NCBI RefSeq assembly: GCF_050908995.1
Contig: NC_135119.1
Coordinates: forward strand, 24,333,001-24,397,000
Direction of reading: 5' to 3'
From: Andrena cerasifolii
Taxonomy: Eukaryota > Arthropoda > Insecta > Hymenoptera > Andrenidae
DNA length: 64,000 nucleotides
Below, in pieces: positions 12,504 to 25,018 of this stretch. The position numbers and the translations under genes were made by a program. The notes beneath the pieces were generated by a model. The model was given only the letters and a program-made list of their open reading frames with translations, was not told where the DNA came from and did no database searches. Within the stretch, counting starts at the first letter, position 1, and each line of letters opens with the position of its first letter.

Positions 12504-13450
12504 TTAGAAACAACTTACCCCAATGCGATAACAACTTGCCCCATAAAGGGATAAGAAGTTCCACTTCGACCAGCCGCAAATAAGTTACTTTCTATGAAAA
12601 ACCTAATACAATATATTAATCACAAGCTTAAAATCATAAAATATAATAAATTTAACAAAAAATTAGCGAACAGTGCAGAGAATAACTACATTATTTTCCA
12701 GTCATTTTTTATGTTTTATAGAAATCGGAACTTTTAGCCCCGGTCTCCCCTACACTAGATGTTTGCGGCGTGGGAAGCTCGCGTCACTGTTCCCCTTCAG
12801 CACGGTTCACGATTTCTCGTATCAATCTTCCGTTGGGGGGGTTGAAAATAGGAGAATCGTTAGCGATGCTCGATCTTAAATCGAATGCCATTCTACGGCA
12901 GAGGGAACGGACCATCCGGAATGCTCCGCGCAACTCTCCTCGCTCTTAGATCTCCAACGGAAATTGTTTCGTTGAACGGTTGACGTGCAGCGTGCCGTTG
13001 AACGAACGAGAAAGCCGAAGAGCTGCTTACGAACGAGTCTCCCGTATTTGGTGCGCAGGCAGGTCGGGATCGAATTGACGAGGAATCTAAAGTTTCCTTG
13101 GGACGGAGTTGTCAATAATTGCTTCGATTACAAGCGAACTTCCATTATCTAAATACTATTCTGCTACGTTTCGCTGCTCGAGCGCTCTGTTATCCAGATA
13201 GAATAACTAATGAAGCAGACTTCTCCTCAAAGCAACAAAGGCAGAAATTAAGAATAAGGGTGGAAACGGGGAATGTCACAATATAGTTTTAAATTGAGTT
13301 TTAATACTTTAGTCCACCAGTTTAGAAGCAAAGTTTAATGAATTTATCCGCACCCTTATACCCTAATTAGGCACCGGGGAAAATAAGCAATAAAACAATA
13401 ATTGCTTTTACATTATTTTAATATTTCTTAAAATTTGAACAGCATACTTA
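12504..13450. other. Intergenic, no gene recognised
   Basis: A GC-richer stretch at 12730-13110 carries short frames on both strands with no recognisable product; the rest is AT-rich. Confidence 0.5.
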
Positions 13451-13875
13451 CAAGGGAAGATCTCGGAGCCGAAAATTAAAAAAATTCTGAAACTTTGTGA
13501 ATATGTAGGGAATTTTCTTCTGATTATAATGTAATTTTTGTTTGCTGCCCAAATTCACTCTAAGGGGGTGTAATTGACCGCTGAAATATCCGGGTATTTT
13601 CCGATTTTTTGTCGTAACTCGTGAACTGTAAAATAAGTTGTTCACCAAGTGCTAGATCTAATTAAAAGAAGTAACTTTTGACTTGAAATTTTTATTCTAC
13701 CCCTTACAGTTCGCGAGTTGTAACACAAAATCGGGAAATAGCCGATTTTTCAGGGGTGAAATTCGCCCCCTTCGAGTGAATTTGTTACAGAAAAAAAAAT
13801 TTCGCTGTAATCAGGAGGAAATCGCCTACAGAGTTTCAGAATTTTTTGAACTTTCGGGTTGGGGATCTTCCCTTG
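13451..13875. mobile_element. Palindromic MITE, CAAGGGAAGATC ends
   Basis: Inverted arms of about 200 bp meet near 13665. TTA precedes the left end (13448-13450), and TGA follows the right end, so the duplication is imperfect. The right half is homologous to 27994-28272. Subterminal motifs include AACTCGTGAACTGTAAAATA and its inverse. Confidence 0.8.
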
Positions 13876-15442
13876 TGAAACGAAGTAAGAAATGTCCACT
13901 TCTATTACTACCAACACAAGGAGAGCCACTCACTTTATTAATTATAATTCAACAGTTTCGTAGCCCCAGTTACCACCAGCAAAAAATGCTGCAAATCGCG
14001 GAATGACGAAAAATGGCAATTCCCTGTTTTTCCCCCTTACCCTTCAAATAAGCTCCCAACAGTTTCTTTCGCGGCGCATAATTTCGACCACTATCTCGCA
14101 TCGTAAAAAGTAGTTGGAATCGACTCGTCGTAAGAAAGCTCTCTCGATTTCCGAGCTGTGCTACCGTCCCCTTGATCCAAGCTACAGAGGGATTTTCGTG
14201 GGGAAATTTATGTTGCCAGAGATCGCGATGAAATGAAAGAAACGTACAGGACGTCGGAAGAACGCGAATCCGACGTTATCACAGTTTTCCATTATGCTCC
14301 TCCTCCGAGTACCGTAAATACGTCTTGCGGAGGTCTCTTCTAAACTACCCTTTGTCGCAGCCTCTCTGAATGTAACGGACAAGGCACGAAAGGGATCGCG
14401 GGTGAAGGTTTGACACGCTGACGCCCTGGTGAAAATATCTTTTCGCGAAAATAACGAGGCTGCTGCTGCGTCGAAATAAGGTCGAGAATCGCTGATTTCG
14501 AGAATCGCTGATTTCGGGAATATTCGCGATTCTCGCCCTTATTCTGCGATCTTTAAACGTTTGTAGCTCGGAGCAACGTTAACCGATTTTCATGAAATTT
14601 TAGGCACGTGTACAACTTACTGCAATCTACAAACGGTTATTTTTTTAATTTTCATTACAAGCTCACAAAAAAAAGTTGAAAAATCGACCTTCACTATTTT
14701 TTTCGCTATTCCGACCAAATACATTTTTTATCAAAACGACCAAATACGTCGTTTAGCAAACTAATCCTTCTAGCTTCTAAAAAAAACTCAAGTTGTTTGG
14801 ACCAATTCTAAAAAAGTTATACGATTTTAAAAAGTGTCAGCTGAGGGGGGTGTAAGATTCGCCGGTAAGGGGAGCGATACAGGCAAATCGGGTAACGCAG
14901 TGGTTATGCATGCCGAATGCTTCCGAAGCTAACCCGACGTGCCTGTATCTGACCTCTGCCTTTTCCCCTCCAAGGATACCGTTCCCCTCGCCGATAGTCC
15001 CAGCTTCTGCTCCGTCTATATATGTCTATGGCCGTCGTCGTCGTTCTAATCAGAAATTATCAGTGACAAGAAACATCATTAACGCAAATGTATTTTAGCT
15101 GCTCGCCGGTTTTTCCGATGTTTCATGCATGAGCAGGTCGAGCCAGTTTCAAAATCGATTTCTGAATATGTATATTCAGATATGTAAAACACCCGAACGT
15201 TGCACCAGTGCGTTCTACGCGCGAGCGGTCCGGGCGAGCGCGGAATTCGAAATCTCCAATGCTTCCCCATTTTCGCGATACGGATCGAATAGTCCAGGAG
15301 TATTATTTATTAATATTATCATTCACAAACGGGTTAAAATTTATTAGATAACAAGAGTACATAGCATTTTGTGTGCGTATAGATTGAATAAGAAAATAAA
15401 TCTACGTAAATGCATAATATATCATGATATACCTAACTATGA
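13876..15442. other. Intergenic, no gene; one small hairpin
   Basis: No exon recognised. A 74-bp imperfect hairpin lies at 14876-14949 (see findings). The segment 14560-14840 is AT-rich and looks repetitive, without defined ends in this window. Confidence 0.5.
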
Positions 15443-15592
15443 AAGAAAAATGGAAAGTAAAGAATGAGAAAAGAAAAATGGAAAGTAAAGAATGAGAAAA
15501 GAAAAATGGAAAGTAAAGAATGAGAAAAGAAAAATGGAAAGTAAAGAATGAGAAAAGAAAAATGGAAATTAAAGAATGAGAAAAGAAAAATG
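15443..15592. repeat. 28-bp purine-rich minisatellite, about 5 copies
   Basis: The unit GAAAAATGGAAAGTAAAGAA followed by TGAGAAAA repeats with exact 28-bp spacing (TGGAAAG at 15451, 15479, 15507 and onward). The strand bias is strong: almost all purines on plus. Confidence 0.95.
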
Positions 15593-15944
15593 AAAAATGT
15601 ACGATGAAAATTTATTTAAATTTTTTTTTAGTTAGTTATTTTAAGATGCATCAAGCTCTAAGTTGGGTTATTAGCGACACAGATCGTAGAACCGATATTC
15701 ACAACTATTTAAGAAAATTGGTATTTTGAAGGAATCTCAGCAGCTGTTTTATCTTCTTGTGGTCGGTAAGATTTTTTTGTAAGCAGGTGTCAATCCCGCA
15801 GTTTTTACCCCACTGCGGCACGCAAAGGAGGGTATTGTGTTTATCAGGCTATGTATGTATGTCCATGTTACGCTCTAGAGTCTGTACGGATACACGGATT
15901 TGGACAAATGAGGTGTCTTTAGAATTGTCTTGACGTTCCGAATG

Positions 15945-16260
15945 TTATAGGATATAAAAAAAATAAAAAAAACATTAAAACAAATTAAATAAAAATTTAA
16001 AAAATTAAAAAACCCGACTGCTTAAAAACATTAAAAAAATTAAATTAATAAATAAAAAACATTAAAAAAAATAAATTAATAAGAAAATTAAATTAAAAAT
16101 TAATTTTTTAATGTTTTTTAAGCAGTCGGGTTTTTTAATTTTTTAAAAAATTAAATTAATAAAAAAAACATTAAAAAATTAAATTAATAAGAAAATTAAA
16201 TTAAAAATTGATTTTTTTAATGTTTTTTAAGCAGTCGGGTTTTTTAATTTTTTTAATTTT
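15945..16260. repeat. AT-rich inverted and direct repeat cluster
   Basis: AAAAAACCCGACTGCTTAAA near 16008 recurs inverted near 16112 and again near 16220. The tracts between are almost pure A/T (AAATTAATAA-type). This may be a foldback remnant duplicated once; no target duplication is clear. Confidence 0.6.
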
Positions 16261-17334
16261 TCTCTATGTGACTTATTCTGCCACCATATTGCGTATTATT
16301 CCTTTCAGTTGAGAATTGGCGGCAGGGGAGTATAAGGTGATCGATGGTTAATTAGCTGTTGCATGTATCACAAATTGGGGTGTGTGCTTTACTCATTACG
16401 TGTGAATGGGATATTTTGGTGTGGCCAATTCTGATGCGCGATACTGCTACTTGGTTTGGTCTGGTAAGGTTACGGACAGAGGTGTTTTCAAAGAAGTTGT
16501 TTTTCAGTAGTAGCTGTCGGGGATTATTTAAAATTCTTTCCTTCCATACGCTCGAATGTTGGACTTTTCGTTTTCGATAATGCATCGTACCTTAGGCGGG
16601 TAATTTGCTCGTGCATTTTGTATTTGCTTCGCTAATTGACGGACAAATGGCAGGATTGATTAAACACGACTGCGATCGGTGAATTATAGAGGGTAGAAGT
16701 TGCTGCGACGCAGTAGTCGGTATAATATATGTATAAACTTATTTATTTAGCGCCTCGATTTTGCGTGACAGTGATTCACATTACTCATTCATTTCGAATA
16801 TAAATAGGATCCTACACCAATCCTGTTGAAATGAATCACGATTTCCGCTGGCGCTATTGCAGGAGGAGATGCTCGTTCGTACTTGTGACGCGTGTCGGGA
16901 TAAAGGGTAATCGAGGGTCACGCTCTTATTATCGATATCGCCGGTTTCAAGTGGAAGAACAACGCGTAAAACTTCCCCCGTAAAGATGGGACTGAGAAAG
17001 GTAATAACAGGATTTCGCCTGACTAATGGTTATCTCCTCTGTTTTTCGCAGGAGCGAGTTAGTCGCTTACGATATTGGAACGAAGAGCTGCGATTTACTG
17101 CAATAAAGTTACTCCGCAAGTAAACGCGGCAAAGCCTACTTTACTATTCTCGGTGTGTACCGTGTGCTCCCAAAATATTCGAACACGCAGGGCTGATAAT
17201 ATACACATTTTATATTATATTATTTTATTTTATGTTCTTATTTTATATATATATTTTTTATTTCTTTTTCTTATTTTTATCTTTCTATGTAGTAATGGTA
17301 TAATTTTGTATCTCTGTACACTAAAGGGTTTCCC

Positions 17335-17336
<2 letters not shown>
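16261..17336. other. Intergenic, no gene recognised
   Basis: Nothing recognisable. Complementary open frames at about 16352-16585 on both strands have no family resemblance. Confidence 0.45.

Positions 17337-17397
<61 letters not shown>
17337..17397. repeat. (AAT)n microsatellite, about 20 repeats
   Basis: An uninterrupted AAT/ATT run directly abutting the left end of the next element. Confidence 0.97.
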
Positions 17398-17398
<1 letters not shown>

Positions 17399-17400
17399 TA

Positions 17401-18315
17401 AGGTAAATGTCCTAATACCTGGACACGTCCCAGTACCTGGACACGAGTGTAAATAATACTGATTATTACATTTAATATTCGCTTTATCCATAAAACAACT
17501 ATTTTATTCAATTATTCAGATGTTTAATTAAATAAATTCATGTACATATTTTCTTTTAGTAAACTCGTAACACTCGTAATAAAAATAAATTTTCTTGAAC
17601 TCTCCAGTTTACACGATTTTAGTATTGCTCTTATCTGATTTGCTAAACAGCCTCTACTTTTTCTTCACCGAATATTATTAATAATGTGTTAGTATATTGG
17701 TACAACTAATACATATTTAGAAAAATGGTACCTCGTAGTATTCCTTTCTGATTGGAAGATTAAAATATTAAAATCGCTATTTAACACCTTAGCAATTATT
17801 ACTTTGTATTCGTGTTATCTTGTTTTAATGATAATATTCAATTCAATATTCATGTGTAAAATTCGCGTGTCACACATAGCCTTCAAATTAGTCATTCAAT
17901 AATAGATTGTTTTTGCTCAAGTTTGTTTACTGATTGGAATAAATTATTTATACAGAAAAAATATGCGAGTAGGAAAAACTATTGTGTTGTTTTTTTTTTT
18001 ATTTAATTTCCCGAGAAAATATCCAAATTGCTGTTATTTCATCACGCGTCCAGGTAATGGGACAGTAAAATCGGGACACCGGGACATACTAGTTAAGCTG
18101 TCCAGGTATTGGGCCATTGTAAGGACTATGAACTTTCAATATTTTACAAAATTATTCAGTTCAATAACATGTTGGTTTTTTTTTAAATCATAAAGTACAC
18201 ACAGTGCCCTATGTAATTGCAAAATCGTTTTTATATAAATCGACTTGTATAACTGCAAAATTCTCAATCGCGTTTCCGCCCTACCTTAAATGTCCAGGTA
18301 TTGGGACATTTACCT
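17401..18315. mobile_element. MITE, AGGTAAATGTCC ends, TA duplication
   Basis: The left end AGGTAAATGTCCTAATACCT is matched by an inverse end finishing at 18315, with TA on both sides (17399-17400 and 18316-18317). Extra internal copies of the terminal motif (GTCCAGGTAATGGGACA near 18050, GTCCAGGTATTGGGCCA near 18102) form subterminal repeats. The termini are shared with the 302-bp element at 56578. The TA duplication suggests a Tc1/mariner-type transposase. Confidence 0.75.
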
Positions 18316-18317
18316 TA

Positions 18318-19518
18318 CTTGTGGCTACTTCACTGTTTCCCCACATTTTCTTTGTATTTTATGTGTAACGAATGTGAAAGTAAGAAGAAAAGACAATTAA
18401 GTTTAGAAAAACAGAAAAAATATCTGTGCGTATTTATTTTCCCCATTTCATTATATTTTATAACTGTATAAAACAGATATACCTTTCAATTCTCTATTTT
18501 TTTTTAAATAAAAAGTTCAAATTAACAAGTTTAAATGTAAAATTAAAAGTGTTTCGAAATGCAGCATCACGCTCGGAAATGTGGCGCCTCTCCCAACAAA
18601 AGGCTGTTTTTGGTATTAATTTTTTAAGGGTGAGAAAAATTAAAATTTTGATTTTCCTCGTTGCAATTACTAGCACAATATGTTCGACTAATTATATGCA
18701 TATTCCACTGCAAAATCTAGATACGGTGAGAATTTTGCGTAAGATGCAGCAACTCCCCCATTAATTACCCTACATCGAGTCTAGAATAATCGAAACTGAA
18801 CCGTAACTTATTCCCGGTGTAAACCGCGTAGTTCCAGGCGAACATTTGAACCTTTAGTCAGGATTAGAGTTACCTTCACGTTGAATAGCAATCGCAAACC
18901 GCGCAGCAGTATCTGTGCGTCTTAAGACCCTTGACGAAGCGTCGGTATATTCCTCGAAAAGGGTGCAGCTTGCCCCGAGGAGCCTCTGAACAGTAGCAAT
19001 TCGTAGCGCGGAAACCTGAAATATCTCACCAGTGGATATTTAATCCACCGGGCATATATTTCCAAGAAAGGCGACGGTCTCCGCGCAGCAAAGGCACTTT
19101 ATAGCAGCATTGTACAGTGGTTCGTCTCTGTGCAATCTTAATCAAGCGACCAAACGCTTAATATGAATGGGGCTTGAGTTAGCTGCTAGCCCAGCCACGC
19201 GCATCCATTGTTCACTGAACACGCGGTAACTCTACGAAACCACCTAGCGCGTTAATCACTGCTTAACCTTCCCAGACCCTAAGATGCCTATATTTACATC
19301 AAGCAAATTTGCATGAAGCAATCTCCTCTTCTTAGGGGCATTACGCCGATTACGGCACAGTGGCTCCTCGAGCAAACTTCTGTTTACACCCGGCTGCGAT
19401 CGCCACGCGACTCGCTGGCCAGAAATTAAACGCGAAATTGCAACTCGTTGAACAATTGCCGCGAGGTAACGAGGTGATATCAGAGGTCGGCGCGCGTTAA
19501 GGTTGCGTTGGATGTATC
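18318..19518. other. Intergenic, no gene recognised
   Basis: AT-rich to 18780, then GC-richer unique sequence to 19510; no exon recognised. Confidence 0.5.
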
Positions 19519-19942
19519 TTAAGGGGTTATGCCTAGTCAGCCGGTCGAAAAGAGGCGAATGTTTGTGAATTTTTTTTGAAGAAGCGGAAGCGTATATTTT
19601 TACAGAACTTTTTGCGTTTAAAAGAGCAATATTTAAAGAACATTTGGTAATTTTTTCGTAGAAAAATATTTAAGTTTATAATAAAATAACGAGCGACATC
19701 CAAGAAGCATTTTTAAAATAACGAGCGACATCCAAGAAGTATTTTTAAAAATGCTTCTTGGATGTCGCTCGTTATTTTATTATAAACGTAAATATTTTTC
19801 TACGAAAAAATTACCAAATGTTCTTTAAATGTTGCTCTTTTAAGCGCAAAATGTTTTGTAAAAATATACGCTTCCGCTTCTTCAAAAAAAAATTCACAAA
19901 TATTCGCCACTTTTCGATCGCCTGACTAGGCATAACCCCTTA
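19519..19942. mobile_element. TTAA palindromic MITE, family A, copy 2, deleted
   Basis: Same ends as the 8309 copy: TTAA at 19519, degenerated to TTAC on the right. Only the outer part of both arms remains, and a local duplication of the ACATCCAAGAAG segment sits at the centre (19690-19760). It is 424 bp rather than about 750. Confidence 0.85.
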
Positions 19943-21285
19943 CAAATGGTGCCAAGTTGATGAAATTTTGTGAGATTGTTCTTTCTAATCTTCCCGATGT
20001 GGTCCAAAAATTTTAAACGAATTCACTGAATGGTTGCTGAGTTATAACGATTTTAATTTTCACTGACTTTACACGTACTCTTATGGAAAGAGACGACCTT
20101 TGCAGATAAAACAGCTGAGAAAATGGTGAAGAAATAGCACCACTCTTTTCAATTTTTTTTTTACACGTAGTATATGGGTAGATGAACATATCTGCCAAGT
20201 TTCAATTGTTTTCACTGCACCGTTTTAAAGAAATAAATTATAACTTGAGAAGATCGTGAATTCAGGGCATTCTCGCTGCCAAAAGTTTAGCAAGTGATGC
20301 TTGAGAAAGCATTTGTAAAGTGAAAAATACCTTCCTGGGAGTAAAAATAAGACTCCAGCTGTCGTTCGAGTTCCTTACACCTAGATTTACTATGCGAAAC
20401 ACGAAGGTATTCAAGTATTTCAAGTTTCGTGTACCTAATTTTGTCTAACATTGTACGTCCGATGCATCCTTAAATCTGCACCTCTTAATGATTAAAACTG
20501 TATCATCTAAGGATACAATAGGTAGGCAACCGTTTTTGTCGAAAATGAAGCGTTCCTTTTTTAATTAATTACGAAGAAATAAATTGAAGCTGACAACGAG
20601 ATTTGTTCTTTAACGAAAATTTATTAACTGCATAAGCTTTACGAAAATATCTTTGTTTAGTAAAAAATATAAAGATATTATAAATGGCGCTACAGAAAAG
20701 GGCTCTTTAAAAAAGTATCTTTCGTTCTGCGGTGATAACTGAAGAACGAAGATCCCAATCGATTAAAATTAAATTCGAGCATGTTCAGAAAATGTGTAGG
20801 TTCGGCCTAAACCTAAATTTAAATTAATAAGAACACTTATTCTTTACGAAAAGAAACTAAAACCTCATCTTTGTTTACCAAAATACGTCCCTTTCTAAAA
20901 AATCCCCATTTCGTAGCTGTCACTATCATAATTTTGCTTTTTTCATAGGTTCAGTGCAGAGCCAGCGGTATTCTGAAGTAGAATTTACAAGCAGGTCGCT
21001 GTATTCCGTTTCGTTTCGTTAAAATCGCTGCGAAACCAAAGAGACTTCTTTTAAAAGGCCTCTTTAATGGTCCATCTGTATTTTCGACTAAACAAATTTT
21101 TAAAACTCACGTCTAAGTTTCAATTTATTTCTTCTTAATTAAACGAGAAACAAATGCCTGATTTAGGACAGAAACGACTGCCTAGGTGGTAGCCTCAATG
21201 AACGCGCGCTTCCTGGAAGCTGATTAGCGCTCTCGCTTTCGAAACGGGCTCGTATTTATAGGGCGGCGTGTTTTCTTTAACTCAC
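19943..21285. other. AT-rich DNA downstream of the orphan exon
   Basis: No further exon could be recognised on the minus strand, so any gene containing the 21286-21465 exon has a long intron here or ends quickly. Confidence 0.4.
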
Positions 21286-21465
21286 CTGGTAGAAGTAGAA
21301 GGAGTCGATCTCTTCCGTGGCGTTCCCATCGCGCAGCGTGACGTTGAAGCGTTCCGTGAAGCTGCCGAGCTGATTCCCAAACTGATCCCTCTGGATCGGC
21401 CCGTCCAGCAGGAGCCTGGTCTGGTTCCGAACGGTCACCCGTTCCCCGTCCCGTTCCTCGGACAT
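21286..21465 (-). CDS. Orphan coding exon, extracellular-type, unidentified
   Basis: A 60-codon minus-strand block starts at an ATG (21465-21463) and ends exactly at CAG before GTGAGT (intron from 21285), a near-perfect insect donor. It is open upstream of the ATG for 16 codons to a TGA, so it could also start at an acceptor there. The peptide is balanced and non-repetitive, with segments such as GPIQRDQFGNQLGSFTERF and EEIDSFYFYQ. It holds three N-glycosylation sequons (NQT, NVT, NAT), which suggests a secreted or membrane ectodomain. The exon is GC-richer than its flanks. I do not recognise the family. Partner exons were not found, so it may be the first coding exon of a gene continuing to lower coordinates across a long intron. 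It could still be a chance open frame, though donor and composition argue against that. Confidence 0.45.
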
Positions 21466-21813
21466 GCCGTCGCTACTCGTACCGAGCTGGTCGTCCCCTG
21501 GTCTCGACGCTCACGGGCTGGAGCTTCGCCGCGAAATATTCATCTCCTGGCTGAAATCCCCGGCTAAGCGTCCGATGACTTCGCGTCGGCCGATCTCGCC
21601 CGTCCACTGGGCTCCCGGTTACAGCCTTTCCGATCCATCTGCACGCATCCACCGACACGCTCGTGTCTGCACCGTTCAACAAGGTAACGGTGTGTCAGTG
21701 ATTTTTCGAGGATTCACTGACTTGGGCAAGGAGCCGCGAGGAGGACTCTGAGGAACAAGGAGATTATTTGGTTCTCCTGGCTTGGTTGGATTGCAGCAGA
21801 AGGTCCATGAAAT
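21466..21813. other. GC-rich flank of the orphan exon
   Basis: Possible 5' UTR or promoter of the minus-strand exon; open in other frames but without recognisable protein. GTGAATCCTCGAAAAATCAC near 21700 is a short inverted repeat. Confidence 0.3.
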
Positions 21814-22545
21814 TTAAGGGGTCATGCTCAGTCAGGAGGCCAAGGAAAGGGTGGTCTTTGGGAATTTTTTACTCAAAAGCTGTAACAGATTTCTCAAAAA
21901 ATCTTTTTTCCTTTTAAGGACTGCATCTAGTACCGTGCATCGTAATTTTTTTATTTAAAAATATTTAGCAATAACTAAGTTATTGTCCATCACTCGAAGG
22001 TTCTCTAAAATAGAAAGGGCTGCTGCGGTGACCACTGCTGCTCCAAAGTCGATCATCTAAAATAAAAGATTCGAAAGAATTTACTTATTATGTTATATTA
22101 TCCAGTATTTGAAGGAAGGATTTTTTTATCCGTTGCTTAGTTTTCTTGTAATTGACGAAAATCAGGCAAGGTTTATGATAAAAATTGAAACTTTTACTTT
22201 AAACATCAGCCATTTTTTCCCAAATCAATATTTCGAAGAAACCTTCGTTCAAATACTAGATAATATAATATAATAAGTAAATTCTCTTGAATTTTTTATT
22301 TTAGATGATCGACTTTCGAGCAGCAGTGGTCACCGCAGAAGTCTTTTTATTAGAGAGCCTTCGAGTGATGGACAATAACTTAGTTATTAATAAACATTTT
22401 TAAATAAAAAAATTACGATGCACAGTACTAGATGCAATCCTTAAAAGGAAAAAAAATTTTTAAGCTATATATTATAGCTTTTGAGTAAAAAATTCCCAAA
22501 AAGACCACCCTGTTTTCGGCCTCCTGACCGAGCATGACCCCTTAA
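21814..22545. mobile_element. TTAA palindromic MITE, family B, copy 1
   Basis: TTAA then GGGGTCATGCTCAGTCAGGA on the left; the inverse and TTAA (22542-22545) on the right. The arms of about 350 bp fold back over an AT-rich centre. A second copy is at 53380. The TTAA-GGGG ends are shared with families A and C, although the interiors differ. Confidence 0.85.
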
Positions 22546-24018
22546 TGAAACCGGCGGCACCTCTGTCCGAACAGAGACGCCAGCTGATTTAGGTTACAAT
22601 GAAGACTCGACACTGAGCACATGGCTTAGACGATGAGCACAGACTAAAGTCAGATAAAAAGCTAGATACGCCGGTTTTTTTTTTTTGCTTCAGGCGAATA
22701 CAGCTGGCACGAGGAGGCGCAGGGCTAGCGCGTAGCTACTTCACCTCTGTGACGAAGGCTATCTTACCGGTAATCCGTGAAATCGAGGATTCAAAGGAAG
22801 CTTGTTCTCGCGGATTCGATTCGACGGCCCCGCGAGCGGGAACAATGAGACGCGAGGGCCAGCAGGAATCCCATTAAAATCGCTGTATGGGAACGGTGGA
22901 GCGTTTCGCGCACGAGGATACCGTGGTTTCCATCAAAGGGGTCCATTAACGGTGCCGAATGGACGAGGCTGACGGTTGCTGGAGGATCAAAGTTATCGTT
23001 GACGTGAGCGACGTCCGCGGGGCAAAAAATGCAAGAATGACCCCGGGGACTTTGGCATCCCTGGCGGGCAGAGGGTCGCGACGCGGTCGGTTGCAAATAC
23101 GCCTCTGAAAGATCCGGATTTGCGGAAGAGGGGAACCTGTTTCGGGAGGAATAACGTTTCCACGGTACGTGGGAGCGTTTCGTTACGGCGGCTATATTTC
23201 TCTCGGGCTGACCTTTGCGCGATACATCCGCCAAGTGGAGGCGAAAGAGAAGAAAAGTCACTCTCTGCCAGGTATGACCACGCAGCAGGTTTAATAAGCT
23301 CGAAGCCCGATCGATCGAGATAAAGCGAGCGAAGAAATTTTCATTTCCCTACTTTCGCGGGATTTTTTTTTTTTATCGGAATCCATGTAGATTTATTCAT
23401 GAAAGAGCAGACTTCGCGTGGTAGGCGTGATTATTGGCGGAAAAAATACGCGGGTGTCCGATGGAGTTATGTAAATTTCGCGGGGAGCAGGTGTAATTTG
23501 TAGCTTACGGACTTTATTGAAAATAGTGACTTTGCGGTGGTCGAGGCAGTAATTAGCGAAACAACTAGGGAGCTGACTAGAGAGAGCTAACCGCGCCAGG
23601 AAATGTTTCAGATGTACTTATCGCATCTATTAATCGACGAATCTCGTTCGTCCTCCGTAATGGGGAAATTCCAATTGGATGATTATTCTTCTTCGCGTCT
23701 CGTTATCGTTAGAAGCATGCTGAATTCGCCGAAAGATATTCAAAATCGGATCGGATTGAAATTCATAATTTCCCCTTAACACGCGAATTTTCATTTGAAC
23801 ACAGATACGGAACTCGGAGAGGAAATAATTGCTGTGCTTTACATTTGAATTAACATGCAACTATTTTGATTTCAACATAGACGTCTGATTTGCGCGTATT
23901 TTCTCTGTCGTAATATAAAGCAAATATTTCAACGAATATTAACGAATAATTAAAATATTTTAATAATAATACGTCTCGCGTGATTAATTGTTTCGGAGGT
24001 CCAAGAATCCAATCGACG
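22546..24018. other. Intergenic, GC-rich block 22.7-23.4 kb
   Basis: A minus-strand 156-codon frame (22791-23261) overlaps plus-strand frames and looks compositional. A GTAAGA donor-like site after it is not enough to support an exon. 23400-24018 holds nothing recognisable. Confidence 0.4.
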
Positions 24019-25018
24019 CACAGTGGTTCGAGCATACTACATGCTAGCTGGACAAAATTATTTTTAAATTGTATCACCGTTTATTATTTCACCAAAAATA
24101 TCAGTAAAATAAAAATATGAATAATTCAATAAAGAAAAAAGAACAAAACGACAGTGGATATTGTGCTTTAACTGTAATTATCAGTTATAACATTATGATT
24201 ATTCCTGTAATTTCTAAGTTTTGTGTGGAATTTTAAAAAAAATTTCGAGCCACAGTTGACTCACCTAACATAAAATGGCTATTAAAACAGTGTTTTGCTA
24301 TATGTTCCACGTCGTTCCACGCTACCAGGGTTGAATGTACGGATAGTAGAGACTTTCTAGTTTTTTTTAATCACACGATCAATCTGCAAAAATTTGCAAA
24401 ACTATGTTTTGTGATTTTTTTCGAGTGCGACGCTCGGCAGAAGAGATAGCACTGTTGTTATATTTCAGACTCTATAATGTAATGTAATGGAATTAACAAG
24501 AAATTAATAGTTAAATATATAGAAATATAACAACTGTGCTATCCCTCCTGCCGAGCGTCGCACTCGGAAAAAATTCACAAAATATAGTTTTGCAAATTTC
24601 TGCAGATCGATCGTGTGATTAAAAAAAAACTAGAAAGTCTCTACTTTCCGTACATTCAACCCTTATAACGTGGAACTTCGTGGAACATATAGTAAAACAC
24701 TGTTTTAATAGCCATTTTATGTTAGGTGAGTCAACTGTGGCTCGAAATTTTTTTTAAAATTCCATAGAAAACTCAGAAATTACAGGAATAATCATAATGT
24801 TATAACTGATAATTATAGTTAAAGCACAATATCCACTGTCGTTTTGTTCTTTTTCCTTTATTGAATTAGTCATATTTTTATTTTATTGATATTTTTAGTG
24901 AAATAATAAACTGTGGTACGAATCAGGTTTGCTTCTAACAATTTGAACCCCATATAAACCCAATACCGCGAAAAAATAATTTTGTCCAGCTAGCATGTAG
25001 TATGCTCGAACCACTGTG
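24019..25018. mobile_element. 1-kb palindromic element, Transib-like ends
   Basis: Two arms of about 440 bp, inverted and very similar, flank a centre near 24500. The left arm begins CACAGTGGTTCGAGCATACT, and the right arm ends with its inverse, CCACTGTG. CGACG stands directly outside both ends (24014-24018 and 25019-25023). Transib elements are known for GC-rich 5-bp duplications and RSS-heptamer-like CACWRTG termini, and both are seen here. No transposase is encoded. Identification to superfamily is inference from ends and duplication only. Confidence 0.7.

Noticed and set aside
22791..23261. 156-codon minus-strand frame with a donor-like GTAAGA downstream
   Set aside because: Composition looks random and the donor is not in a frame that joins convincingly to the 21286-21465 exon.
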